Shown: positions 27,297 to 35,820, counted from the first letter of the stretch. The stretch is 64,000 nt of DNA from Candidatus Peregrinibacteria bacterium RIFOXYA2_FULL_41_18 (GCA_001788795.1 MFXH01000018.1:85963-149962); one strand, 5' to 3'. Made by a program: numbers and translations. The notes: generated by a model from the letters alone, not told the origin.

Positions 27297-29444
27297 ATGC
27301 TCAAACCTTGGAAAATCTGCATGATTATAGACAGCTGGGATCCTATTCTCGGCGGTGCTCAAGTGCACACGAAAGAGCTTGTCGCAAGACTGATCAATAA
27401 TTATGGCTGCGAGGTTCATTTGATTACAAGAAATATCAGGGTTGACGATTCGAAGAAGAAATATCCGCACATAGAGTCGTTAATGGATGGGAAATTCAAG
27501 ATTTACAGGCTCGGACCCAAGGCTAAATTTCATAATCTTTTTGCAAGAATTTGGTGGTGCATTTATGCAGGTTTTTACACTCGAAAATTGCATATAAAAA
27601 ACGGGTTTGACCTTATACATGCGCATGCTTTTTTGAGCGCCTATCCCGCTAGATTCGGCAGGTTTTTGTGTGGTTTGCCTATCGTTTATACGATTCACGG
27701 TACGAGTCTTTTTTATAAAAAAGGCGGACTTCAGGCTCAGATCGAGAGAGATTTGCTTACGAAAATATCTTACGATCATGTGATAACCGTTGCCGAGAAT
27801 TTTTTGCAACTAAAAGGTGTTAATAAAAAAATATCCGTAATACCGAATGGTATAGACGTTTCCGCATATGACAAGGTTAAATCAGACCGAGAACCGGATG
27901 ACGTTTTCAGGGTTCTTTATGTAGGACGTTTTGATCCGATAAAAGGGCTGAAGACTCTAATAAAAGGAGTGTCTCTTTTGCGAAATGACGTTGGCACGAA
28001 ACAGATGGAGGTCAGACTTGTCGGCTACGGATATGAAATTGATAAGCTGAAAAAACTTATAGCAAAGTTGCATTTGGGAAGAGTGTTTAAGTTTGTTGGA
28101 AGACTTGAAGGTGAGGCTTTGATAAAAGAGTATAAGAATGCAGATTTATTTGTTTTGCCTTCTTATTCCGAAGGGCAGTCTTTGACATTGATGGAGGCTT
28201 GCGCGTGCAAATTGCCTATTTTGGCAACGCAAGTTGGCGATAATGCGAAATTGGTTAAGGAAAATATAAACGGATTCTTGATGCAACCCGGAAATGCTGA
28301 TGAGATTAAACAGTATCTTGAGATTTTCATGAACAATCCTCATCTTAAGAATATGGGTGAACAGAGCCGTGCGATACTGGATGGAGCCGGGATGACTTGG
28401 GATGTCAGCGCGGAGAAAACTTATAATGTTTACCAGCGCGTTATGATTGCGCTAAAAGGAGTTCCCGTATGGAGTAAAATCAAAGACTTCTTGCGCGAGC
28501 CAAGACTTCCTCATATGTTTTTTTCACAGTCTTGGAGGTATTTTAATTTTTCAAAAATCTATACCAAAAAAATTAATCTTTCCGATCCGGTTTTGTGTTC
28601 TCTGACCGTTGATGTCGAGAGGAATTACGGATCTGCCGCCGATGACAGCGATACCGACCATACCGAAGAAACTTGTGAAAAATTCTTCACGGATTTCAAT
28701 GGCTTCTGCGAACAACAAGAACTTAAATCAACTTTATTCGTGCAGGGAAGTTTGGTTCCGAAATTCGCAACTCAACTCAAAGAATATGATGAAAAAGGGC
28801 ATGAGATCGGCGTGCATGGCATGTATCACGAACTTTGGGCTAAGGCGAAATGGTTTTTGCAAGACAGGCCTCTCACAAAAGCCGAGAAAATGCTTTTTAT
28901 GGAACAGGCTATGGCGAATTTCGAAAAGGCGGGATTGCATAAACCTGTTAGTTTCCGCGCTCCCAATATGGTTATAAACGAAAAATCTTGCGATGTCCTT
29001 GCACATTACGGGTTTAAATACGACTCTTCTTTCGCGTCTTTCCGCGGAAGGGATTTCGGTATTAAATTCCCTATTCCGTATAAAGTAGGTGATGTACATG
29101 GAGTACCTGTCAGTTTTGATCCGTTACCGCATTTCGTACGCCGCGCACTTATTGTTCCGATTTCAAATTATTGGGTGATGAACTTGTACTATCTTCTCAG
29201 CCTTAGCGATTCGGATCTGGAGGAGGCGATTAAGAGAATCTTATGGAGTCAGAAAAAAGCTAAGGTTAAACCCCATTTGGTCTTCTTGGCTCATTCTTGG
29301 GAGTTTGAAAGCTGCGACCAATATCCTTATTGCAATGGCGAGAATTACAGCAAATTGGCGAAAAAATTCTATATGTTAAGACAGAAGTTCAATCTGAAAT
29401 TTCTGACATTTGAGAATCTTTGCAAAGAGGTGTGGGAGAAGTAG
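27297..29444 (+). CDS. GT4 glycosyltransferase fused to NodB-type polysaccharide deacetylase
   Basis: N-term GT4 (GGAQVHTKELVARL, YVGRFDPIKGLKTLIKG, YSEGQSLTLMEACACKLPILAT); C-term SLTVDVERNYG, HGMYH, FRAPNM. Confidence 0.9.
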   Translation: MLKPWKICMIIDSWDPILGGAQVHTKELVARLINNYGCEVHLITRNIRVDDSKKKYPHIESLMDGKFKIYRLGPKAKFHNLFARIWWCIYAGFYTRKLHIKNGFDLIHAHAFLSAYPARFGRFLCGLPIVYTIHGTSLFYKKGGLQAQIERDLLTKISYDHVITVAENFLQLKGVNKKISVIPNGIDVSAYDKVKSDREPDDVFRVLYVGRFDPIKGLKTLIKGVSLLRNDVGTKQMEVRLVGYGYEIDKLKKLIAKLHLGRVFKFVGRLEGEALIKEYKNADLFVLPSYSEGQSLTLMEACACKLPILATQVGDNAKLVKENINGFLMQPGNADEIKQYLEIFMNNPHLKNMGEQSRAILDGAGMTWDVSAEKTYNVYQRVMIALKGVPVWSKIKDFLREPRLPHMFFSQSWRYFNFSKIYTKKINLSDPVLCSLTVDVERNYGSAADDSDTDHTEETCEKFFTDFNGFCEQQELKSTLFVQGSLVPKFATQLKEYDEKGHEIGVHGMYHELWAKAKWFLQDRPLTKAEKMLFMEQAMANFEKAGLHKPVSFRAPNMVINEKSCDVLAHYGFKYDSSFASFRGRDFGIKFPIPYKVGDVHGVPVSFDPLPHFVRRALIVPISNYWVMNLYYLLSLSDSDLEEAIKRILWSQKKAKVKPHLVFLAHSWEFESCDQYPYCNGENYSKLAKKFYMLRQKFNLKFLTFENLCKEVWEK

Positions 29445-29492
29445 TGAAGAAGTTGGAGAAGTAGAAGAAGTATGAGAAGTGACATAGTGAAT
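29433..29492 (+). repeat. degenerate 9-nt-period array (GAAGT family)
   Basis: tgggagaagtagtgaagaagttggagaagtagaagaagtatgagaagtgacatagtgaat; spans stop of the GT-NodB gene and start of the next ORF. Confidence 0.8.
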
Positions 29493-30437
29493 AATGAGAA
29501 GATACAACCTAAGATTTATGACCAGTTACAATCTATAATGCATTACGATTTCAACTACATTCGGTCCGGACTCGACTTCATTCTGAAGCAAAGTTCTTTG
29601 GCGCATGTTCGTCCGAAGAAGATTCTTGTTCCAGCATTCATCTGCCCGATTGTTCCGGAAGTTATTCGACGAAACGGATTTGAAGTTGAGTTCGTCGATG
29701 CTGATTTGGATAGTTTTAATATGAAAATTCCAGCATCTGATTTGGATGGAATTGGAGCCGTATTTGTTTGCCATACTTTCGGAGCTAAATGCGAAGTTCC
29801 GAGCGGCGTTAAGACTATTGAAGATTGTGCTCATTTTCTGTCGAAAGAGCGTGAAGGAGATTTCGCGCTCTACAGTATGTATAAACAGATTCGGAATGTA
29901 CGCGGTGGATATGTCGAATGTGACGAAGATTTGAGCAAGACTTACGATCATCTTTTAACAGACAGTGTTCGAGTGCGCGACTTGCCTTTATTGTTTATGA
30001 ATTCACGTTTTTTCGATCTTCCGAGATCGCTGAAAGGCTTACCGTCATGCAGTCCGGCCGAATCTGAAAAGTGGGATGTGCTTAAGGCTTCTCACCTGAC
30101 CAAGAAACTTTTTGAGAAAAAAAAGCTTCCAGATTCCGATATCTATAAAGATATGAAAAATGCTTTCAATAATCTTGGACTTGGCAAATTTTTCGCGATG
30201 CAAAAAATGCCCGAAGGTTCCGTTCCTTATAATTTTTCGATTCGTGTTATTGATGATTCCATTTCGAGAGATGAGCTTTTATTACGACTGAGGCGCAGAC
30301 GAGTTTTTGCCGATAGGATGTGGTATAACGCAGATACGGGTTCGTGCAAAAATGCGGAAATTCTGGCTGAGACAATTATCAATCTGCCTATTAATTTAAA
30401 TTCATTAGTCGAACTTAAAAATGCAATTCCACGATAA
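29472..30437 (+). CDS. DegT/DnrJ-like PLP-dependent protein (divergent)
   Basis: RPKKILVPAFICPIVPEVIRRNGFEVEFVDADLDSFNM; IEDCAHF; YSMYKQIRNVRGGYVEC (candidate PLP Lys). Confidence 0.7.
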   Translation: MRSDIVNNEKIQPKIYDQLQSIMHYDFNYIRSGLDFILKQSSLAHVRPKKILVPAFICPIVPEVIRRNGFEVEFVDADLDSFNMKIPASDLDGIGAVFVCHTFGAKCEVPSGVKTIEDCAHFLSKEREGDFALYSMYKQIRNVRGGYVECDEDLSKTYDHLLTDSVRVRDLPLLFMNSRFFDLPRSLKGLPSCSPAESEKWDVLKASHLTKKLFEKKKLPDSDIYKDMKNAFNNLGLGKFFAMQKMPEGSVPYNFSIRVIDDSISRDELLLRLRRRRVFADRMWYNADTGSCKNAEILAETIINLPINLNSLVELKNAIPR

Positions 30438-31989
30438 GACAATTTTTCATACAGTTGAATGGGGGAAGTTTTTAGAAAAAATTCTCCATGGGAAAATTGA
30501 GACTATCGAGTCGGAGAAAGGCTTGCTGCCTATTTTCAGAGGCAGCTCAATCCCGTTGGCCGACTATTGTGGACCTGTCGGAGATGTGGCGATACCGGAT
30601 GGGGTGGAGGTTTTTTCTTTAAAAAAACTGCCTGGGTTCAAAGAGTCGCCATTTTGCACGTTCAAGCTCGTGATAGGTGGAAAAAGCTATGAAGAGATTT
30701 TGAAACATGTCATTCATCAGAAAACGCGCAACATGATAAACAAAGCTGTGCGTGAGGGCGTACATGTTTACAAGGTTGAGCTTAATAAAAAACATTTATC
30801 TGCTTATTACCGCCTGTATGTTTCGACAATGTTACGACTCAATCGCGTGCCTCTGCCCATGAAGGCTTTTTCGGTTTTACCGAATATTTTCGGTGAGAAA
30901 GTCGAGCTTTATTTGGCTGAATATAATGGCAAGTTTATAGGAGGAATTATTTCTTTTGTCTATAATGGAGTTTCGCATTCGCGAAACGACTTATCTGATG
31001 GCGCAAGGAATGCTTCGCGTCCTAGCGCTGACGGCAGAATGCATATTTGGAGCAATGCGTCTGCTAGTAAATTGAGCGGGCTCGGGGTGAATAACGCCCT
31101 TTATGCGTATGCGATAGAGCGCGCGAGCGAACTCAAACTTAATGAAGTGGATTTCGGTAGTAGTGCAATCGGGTCGTCGCATCATTTCTTCAAAAAAAGA
31201 TTTGGAGGGATCGAGACGCCGATCTATTGCAATCATGAAATCGATGCTGATGTCAGAGCCGGAATGCTTGTAAAACTGGTGACTTTTATTATGAAATTTT
31301 TGCCAATTTCGCTTGTGAGTTTTCTCTCTAGAATCGCTCATAAAACATCTTTTAGAAGTGTTTTTAAAATTGCGTGCGGGATATTTTTACCTTTGTTTTT
31401 ATTATTTCTAATCTCTCCTTTACTCATCTTTAATTCTGGTAAAAAACAGATTTATACCGACATTAATCTTGTACCGAATTATGAAGTCGCAATTGTGTTT
31501 GGGGCCGGTATAAAAGATGATGGCACTCCTTCAGACGCTCTGAAAGACAGGCTCGTAACTGCTGCTCAATTGTATGATTCCGGCAAAGTCGAAAAAATCT
31601 TGGTATCGGGAGATAACAGCCTTGAGCATTATGATGAACCGACCGCAATGTACACATATTTGGTTGATAGCGAGGGCATACCTGCAGAAGATGTCTTCGT
31701 GGATTTTGCAGGAAGACGAACTTATGATACTTGCGTACGTGCGCATGAAATTTGGGGCGTTGATGAAGCAATTCTTATATCGCAAGGATTTCATTTGCCG
31801 AGGGCTATTTTTACCTGTAATGCGCTTGGGGTTGATAGTTCTGGATATTCAGCCACCAATCAGAGTTATGTCCTTTCAAGATATTATAAATTTCGAGAAG
31901 TTTTGGCTATTTACAACGCCGTTATAGATGTGTATTTGTGGGGACCGGATTATATTGGAGGAGAAATTGAATTGGACTTGGATAATTAA
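30421..31989 (+). CDS. FemAB/GNAT-like acyltransferase domain fused through a TM segment to a SanA/YdcF-like (DUF218) domain
   Basis: N-term HQKTRNMINKAVREGV...YLAEYNGKFIGGIISF...LNEVDFGSSAIGSSHHFFKKRFGG; C-term VAIVFGAGIKDDGTPSDALKDRLVTAAQLYDSGKVEKILVSGDN...SQGFHLPRAIF. Confidence 0.85.
   Translation: MQFHDKTIFHTVEWGKFLEKILHGKIETIESEKGLLPIFRGSSIPLADYCGPVGDVAIPDGVEVFSLKKLPGFKESPFCTFKLVIGGKSYEEILKHVIHQKTRNMINKAVREGVHVYKVELNKKHLSAYYRLYVSTMLRLNRVPLPMKAFSVLPNIFGEKVELYLAEYNGKFIGGIISFVYNGVSHSRNDLSDGARNASRPSADGRMHIWSNASASKLSGLGVNNALYAYAIERASELKLNEVDFGSSAIGSSHHFFKKRFGGIETPIYCNHEIDADVRAGMLVKLVTFIMKFLPISLVSFLSRIAHKTSFRSVFKIACGIFLPLFLLFLISPLLIFNSGKKQIYTDINLVPNYEVAIVFGAGIKDDGTPSDALKDRLVTAAQLYDSGKVEKILVSGDNSLEHYDEPTAMYTYLVDSEGIPAEDVFVDFAGRRTYDTCVRAHEIWGVDEAILISQGFHLPRAIFTCNALGVDSSGYSATNQSYVLSRYYKFREVLAIYNAVIDVYLWGPDYIGGEIELDLDN
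30961..30992. repeat. short dispersed hairpin element, copy 3 (inside CDS)
   Basis: tataatggaGTTTCGCattcGCGAAACgactt; same stem as copy 1. Confidence 0.5.
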
Positions 31990-31994
31990 TTTTT

Positions 31995-33149
31995 ATGAAA
32001 CGAATCTTAATAATTTGCGGCGACCTGAATCCAAACGACCTCGGCGGGGCGGAGGTGCATATTGTTGAAGTTATCAAAAGACTTGCTCATCTTGGATATA
32101 AGATTGATGTTTTTGTCGGGATCGATGATTCGATCAAATCTGTTCTAGATCATGAGAATATATCGATTCATACTGTTAAATACAGGCAAGTGAAAAATCT
32201 TTATAGCGTGTTTTATGCACGTGCGGCTTTGAAGCAGATTCGTGCGTTTTTGCGTGAAAATAAGGTGGATATTGTGCACTCGAAACAAACTTACCCTCAA
32301 GGTTATATCGCGGCTAAATTGAAGCGCGAGTTTGGATTATCTTTTTATCAAACCATTCAAAATCCTCTCGCTTACAAAGAGGAGTTGGTCGTTAAGGGTG
32401 GCATTATGAAAATGATGAGTTTTTTATGGCTAAAGTTTGCCGAGAGATGGGTCAAATTTGCGATGCGGAATACCGACTTGTGCGGATGTGTAAGCAGTTA
32501 TTCGGAGGAGAAGGCGATTATGCTCGGGGCCAAGAAAACTATGATTATTCCAAATGGCGTTGATACGAAGATTTTTCATCCTTCTACGGATAGGGTTGGT
32601 GGATATAAAATCGTTACAACTTCGACCCTAATTCCGCGCAATGGAATAGATGTGCTTGTGAGAGCTTTCGGGCATGTCGCACGCGGTATACCTGAGGCAA
32701 CGCTCGAAATTGCCGGTGAAGGACCGATGGAGGATGAGCTCAGTCACCTCGCAAAAGAGCTTGGCGTTGAGGATCGCGTGAAGTTCTTGGGGACTTTACC
32801 TCATAAGATGGTGCCGGATTTATTGCGCAGTGCAGACTTGTTTGTCAGACCTTCGCGAGCTGAGGGTTTCGGCGTTTCTTTTGTCGAAGCGATGGCTTGC
32901 GGCGTACCTGTTATTACATGCCCGAGCGGAGGGATTGTGGATTTTGTTGTTGATGGAGAGACCGGAATTTTGGTTAAGCCGGATGATCCGAAAGGGCTTG
33001 CTGAGGCGATTGAGGCTGTATTCAGCGATGTCGGGAAATTGGAAGATATGAAGAATAATGCACTGAAGATGGTGCGCGAAAGATATTCGTGGGATAAAAT
33101 TACGAATAAGGTTCGCGAAGCGTATGAGGTCATAGGTCATAGGTCATAG
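31995..33149 (+). CDS. glycosyltransferase family 4
   Basis: LGGAEVHIVEVIKRLAHLGYKIDVF, IPNGVDTKIF, PSRAEGFGVSFVEAMACGVPVITCPSGG. Confidence 0.92.
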   Translation: MKRILIICGDLNPNDLGGAEVHIVEVIKRLAHLGYKIDVFVGIDDSIKSVLDHENISIHTVKYRQVKNLYSVFYARAALKQIRAFLRENKVDIVHSKQTYPQGYIAAKLKREFGLSFYQTIQNPLAYKEELVVKGGIMKMMSFLWLKFAERWVKFAMRNTDLCGCVSSYSEEKAIMLGAKKTMIIPNGVDTKIFHPSTDRVGGYKIVTTSTLIPRNGIDVLVRAFGHVARGIPEATLEIAGEGPMEDELSHLAKELGVEDRVKFLGTLPHKMVPDLLRSADLFVRPSRAEGFGVSFVEAMACGVPVITCPSGGIVDFVVDGETGILVKPDDPKGLAEAIEAVFSDVGKLEDMKNNALKMVRERYSWDKITNKVREAYEVIGHRS

Positions 33150-33162
33150 GTCATAGGTCGTA
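33128..33162 (+). repeat. tandem heptamer array (GGTCATA)4 + GGTCGTA
   Basis: Four perfect and one degenerate 7-nt units; supplies C-terminal residues and stop codon (33147-33149) of the upstream gene. Confidence 0.9.
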
Positions 33163-33245
33163 TGAAATACTTTATAGGCTTTTTACTGGCGTAAAACGGC
33201 TTATAATATGTATAATTTAATGGCAAAATTAATTCTTACTATTTT

Positions 33246-34262
33246 ATGAAGATTCTGATTACAGGCGGCGCCGGCTTTATCGGATGTAACGCCTCGGCCT
33301 ATTTCCTCGGACAAGGACATGAAGTCACGATTTTCGATAATTTTTCTCGAAAAGGAACCGAATCGAATTTCGAATGGTTAAAAAGCAAATATCCGAATGT
33401 GAATGTTGTACGCGCGGATATTAGAGATGCGGACGCGATTAAAAAGACTGTTGCCGAAGGCTCATTCGACACCGTACTGCATTTCGCAGGGCAAGTTGCT
33501 GTTACAACTTCCGTAACTGATCCGAGAGAGGATTTCGAGATCAACGCTTTGGGAACTTTTAACATGCTTGAGGCTTGCAGATTGGCACCTCAAAAACCGA
33601 TAGTTATTTATTCTTCAACAAATAAGGTTTACGGAGGAATGGAGGATATTGCAACCATCGAGCGAAATGGCAGATATGAGTATCGTGATTTACCTGCCGG
33701 CGTTCCGGAAAACAGAATCCTCGACTTCCACTCTCCTTATGGATGCAGCAAGGGCTGTGCCGATCAGTATGTAAGAGATTATTCCCGTATTTACGGACTT
33801 AAAACCGTTGTTTTCAGACAGTCTTGCATCTATGGTTATCGTCAATTCGGCGTCGAGGATCAAGGATGGGTTGCTTGGTTTATTATCGCAATTGTTTTGG
33901 GCAAACAGCTTACAATCTATGGAGATGGCAAACAGGTTCGAGACATATTATTCATTGAAGATTTGGTTGCCGGATATGATGCGGCTATCCGCAATATCGA
34001 GAAGTGCGCAGGGCAGGTTTATAACGTCGGAGGAGGCGCAGGTAATCAGATGTCGCTGCTTGAATTGATTGCGTTTTTGGAGAAATTTACAGGCAAAAAA
34101 ATTGAGTATAAATTCGCAGATTGGAGACCCGGCGATCAGCCTGTATTCGTTTGCGATATTGCAAAAGCGAAGAAGGATTTCGGATGGGAGCCGAAGGTCG
34201 CTGTTGAGCAAGGTGTAAAGAAGTTATTTGATTGGGTGAGCGAGAATAAGAATTTATTTTAG
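33246..34262 (+). CDS. NAD-dependent epimerase, CDP-paratose 2-epimerase-like
   Basis: MKILITGGAGFIGCNASAYFLGQGHEVTIFDNFSRKG; SPYGCSKGCADQYVRDYSRIYGLKTVVFRQSCIYG; GVEDQGWVAWFIIA. Confidence 0.85.
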   Translation: MKILITGGAGFIGCNASAYFLGQGHEVTIFDNFSRKGTESNFEWLKSKYPNVNVVRADIRDADAIKKTVAEGSFDTVLHFAGQVAVTTSVTDPREDFEINALGTFNMLEACRLAPQKPIVIYSSTNKVYGGMEDIATIERNGRYEYRDLPAGVPENRILDFHSPYGCSKGCADQYVRDYSRIYGLKTVVFRQSCIYGYRQFGVEDQGWVAWFIIAIVLGKQLTIYGDGKQVRDILFIEDLVAGYDAAIRNIEKCAGQVYNVGGGAGNQMSLLELIAFLEKFTGKKIEYKFADWRPGDQPVFVCDIAKAKKDFGWEPKVAVEQGVKKLFDWVSENKNLF

Positions 34263-34264
34263 AA

Positions 34265-34299
34265 GTTTGTAACTAGTAACTGGTAACTTGTAGTTTTGA
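34265..34299 (+). repeat. degenerate 7-nt-period array (ACTNGTA family)
   Basis: GTTTGTA ACTAGTA ACTGGTA ACTTGTA GTTTTGA between two CDS. Confidence 0.8.
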
Positions 34300-35435
34300 T
34301 GAGAATCTTAATAGTCACACCTATCTTCCCACCTGTAATCGGAGGCCCTGCAACTTATACTTGGGAGCTTGCGCATAAGCTTGTTAATGACGAGGTGAGT
34401 ATTATTGCTTTTGGAGATATCCTCAAACCAATCGATTGCGCTAAATTGTATCAGATAAAAGTTCGTGCCGGTTTGCTGAAAAAAATACCCTTTATCGGCT
34501 CTTTTTTGCGTCAATTTGAACTGTTTTTTGCCGTAATGAAATATGGCCGTAAGGCTGATTTGATTTATCTGCAAGGACCTCTTGTCGTCGGATTTTTTGG
34601 TGGCTTGGCAGCGAAATTCATAAGCAAACCGACAGTTATGAAGTTTGTCGGCGACATTGCTTGGGAAACCGCTCACCGCAGAGGTAAGACAGAGAAAAAT
34701 CTTGATGAATTCTTGGCCTGTGGTGATGGAGGGATCTCTCGCAGATTACAACGTTCGGCGTTTAGACGAGCTGATGCAGTCGTCGTACCGTCTAATTATC
34801 TAAAAGAGGTTCTTGTCCGTCATTATTTGATTCCAGAGAAGAAGATTTTTGTTGTTTATAATGCAATTGATATACCTTTTATACATAAGAAAGGACATGA
34901 TGGTACAAAGACTATAGTGACAGTAGGCAGATTGGTGCCGCATAAAAATATTGCAGGAATAATCGAAGCGCTGGGGATAGTTGGCAGATTGCAGATGGCA
35001 GATTACAGATTGAAAATTGTTGGGGAAGGACCGGAGGGGACGCGTCTCCGCCAGCTCGCGCATGATCTAGGTATTACCGAAAAAGTGCGGTTTTTGGGCG
35101 CTCTATCTCATGAAGATACGTTGAAAGAAATTGCCCATGCGGATCTTTTTATATTAAATTCCAATTACGAAGGCTTGCCTCATGTCATAGTAGAGGCGAT
35201 GTATCTGCGCACGCCCGTCATCGCGACAAACATCTCCGGCACAAATGAAATCGCGACCGTCAGAACGGCAATCCTTACCAAGCCTAATAATCCGTCCGAT
35301 CTTGCAAGAAATATCAATGCTGCCGAATCCATAGACAATACCGAAGAAGCTTATAGATTCGTCTCGGAAAATTTCAACCAGGAAAAGAGTCTGAGAAAGC
35401 TTCGAGATCTTTTTTTGAATCTCTGTCAAAAATAA
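34299..35435 (+). CDS. glycosyltransferase family 4
   Basis: MRILIVTPIFPPVIGGPATYTWELAHKL; VGRLVPHKNIAGIIEAL; NSNYEGLPHVIVEAMYLRTPVIATNISG. Confidence 0.92.
   Translation: MRILIVTPIFPPVIGGPATYTWELAHKLVNDEVSIIAFGDILKPIDCAKLYQIKVRAGLLKKIPFIGSFLRQFELFFAVMKYGRKADLIYLQGPLVVGFFGGLAAKFISKPTVMKFVGDIAWETAHRRGKTEKNLDEFLACGDGGISRRLQRSAFRRADAVVVPSNYLKEVLVRHYLIPEKKIFVVYNAIDIPFIHKKGHDGTKTIVTVGRLVPHKNIAGIIEALGIVGRLQMADYRLKIVGEGPEGTRLRQLAHDLGITEKVRFLGALSHEDTLKEIAHADLFILNSNYEGLPHVIVEAMYLRTPVIATNISGTNEIATVRTAILTKPNNPSDLARNINAAESIDNTEEAYRFVSENFNQEKSLRKLRDLFLNLCQK
34984..35011 (+). repeat. in-CDS heptamer array (GCAGATT)
   Basis: GCAGATT GCAGATG GCAGATT ACAGATT within the GT4 gene. Confidence 0.75.
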
Positions 35436-35820
35436 AGAATTTGCTTCCGATGAAGTTCCAAAATAGAACGACTCCTATCGCACAAGCTTTTGCGATTAAA
35501 TCGTGCATTCCGAAACGATCCACAAGCGTATATAAAATCGCTTCGGAAAGTCCCAACCCGATTGTATAAACACTCGCGTATTTCGCAAATTGCATTCCAA
35601 CTTTTTTATGATTGCTTTTGAATGTAAATCTTCTGTTAAGAATATAGCTGTTCGCAAGCGCTATTATGAAAGATATTGCATTCGCCAAAAGATAATATTG
35701 CATGAAAAAATCCATCGTCCTGGTTAATGCAGTATAAGTACCGACATCAACAATTGTGCTTATGCCTCCGACTATGCAAAATTTTATAAATTGCCTGAAA
35801 TTTGGCGGTAACTTAATCAT
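35374..35820 (-). CDS. GtrA family membrane protein
   Basis: QFIKFCIVGGISTIVDVGTYTALTR...ANAISFIIALANSYILNRRFTFKS; probable start MIKLPPNF at 35820 (ORF track 35886). Confidence 0.88.
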   Translation of the reverse strand: MIKLPPNFRQFIKFCIVGGISTIVDVGTYTALTRTMDFFMQYYLLANAISFIIALANSYILNRRFTFKSNHKKVGMQFAKYASVYTIGLGLSEAILYTLVDRFGMHDLIAKACAIGVVLFWNFIGSKFFIFDRDSKKDLEAFSDSFPG

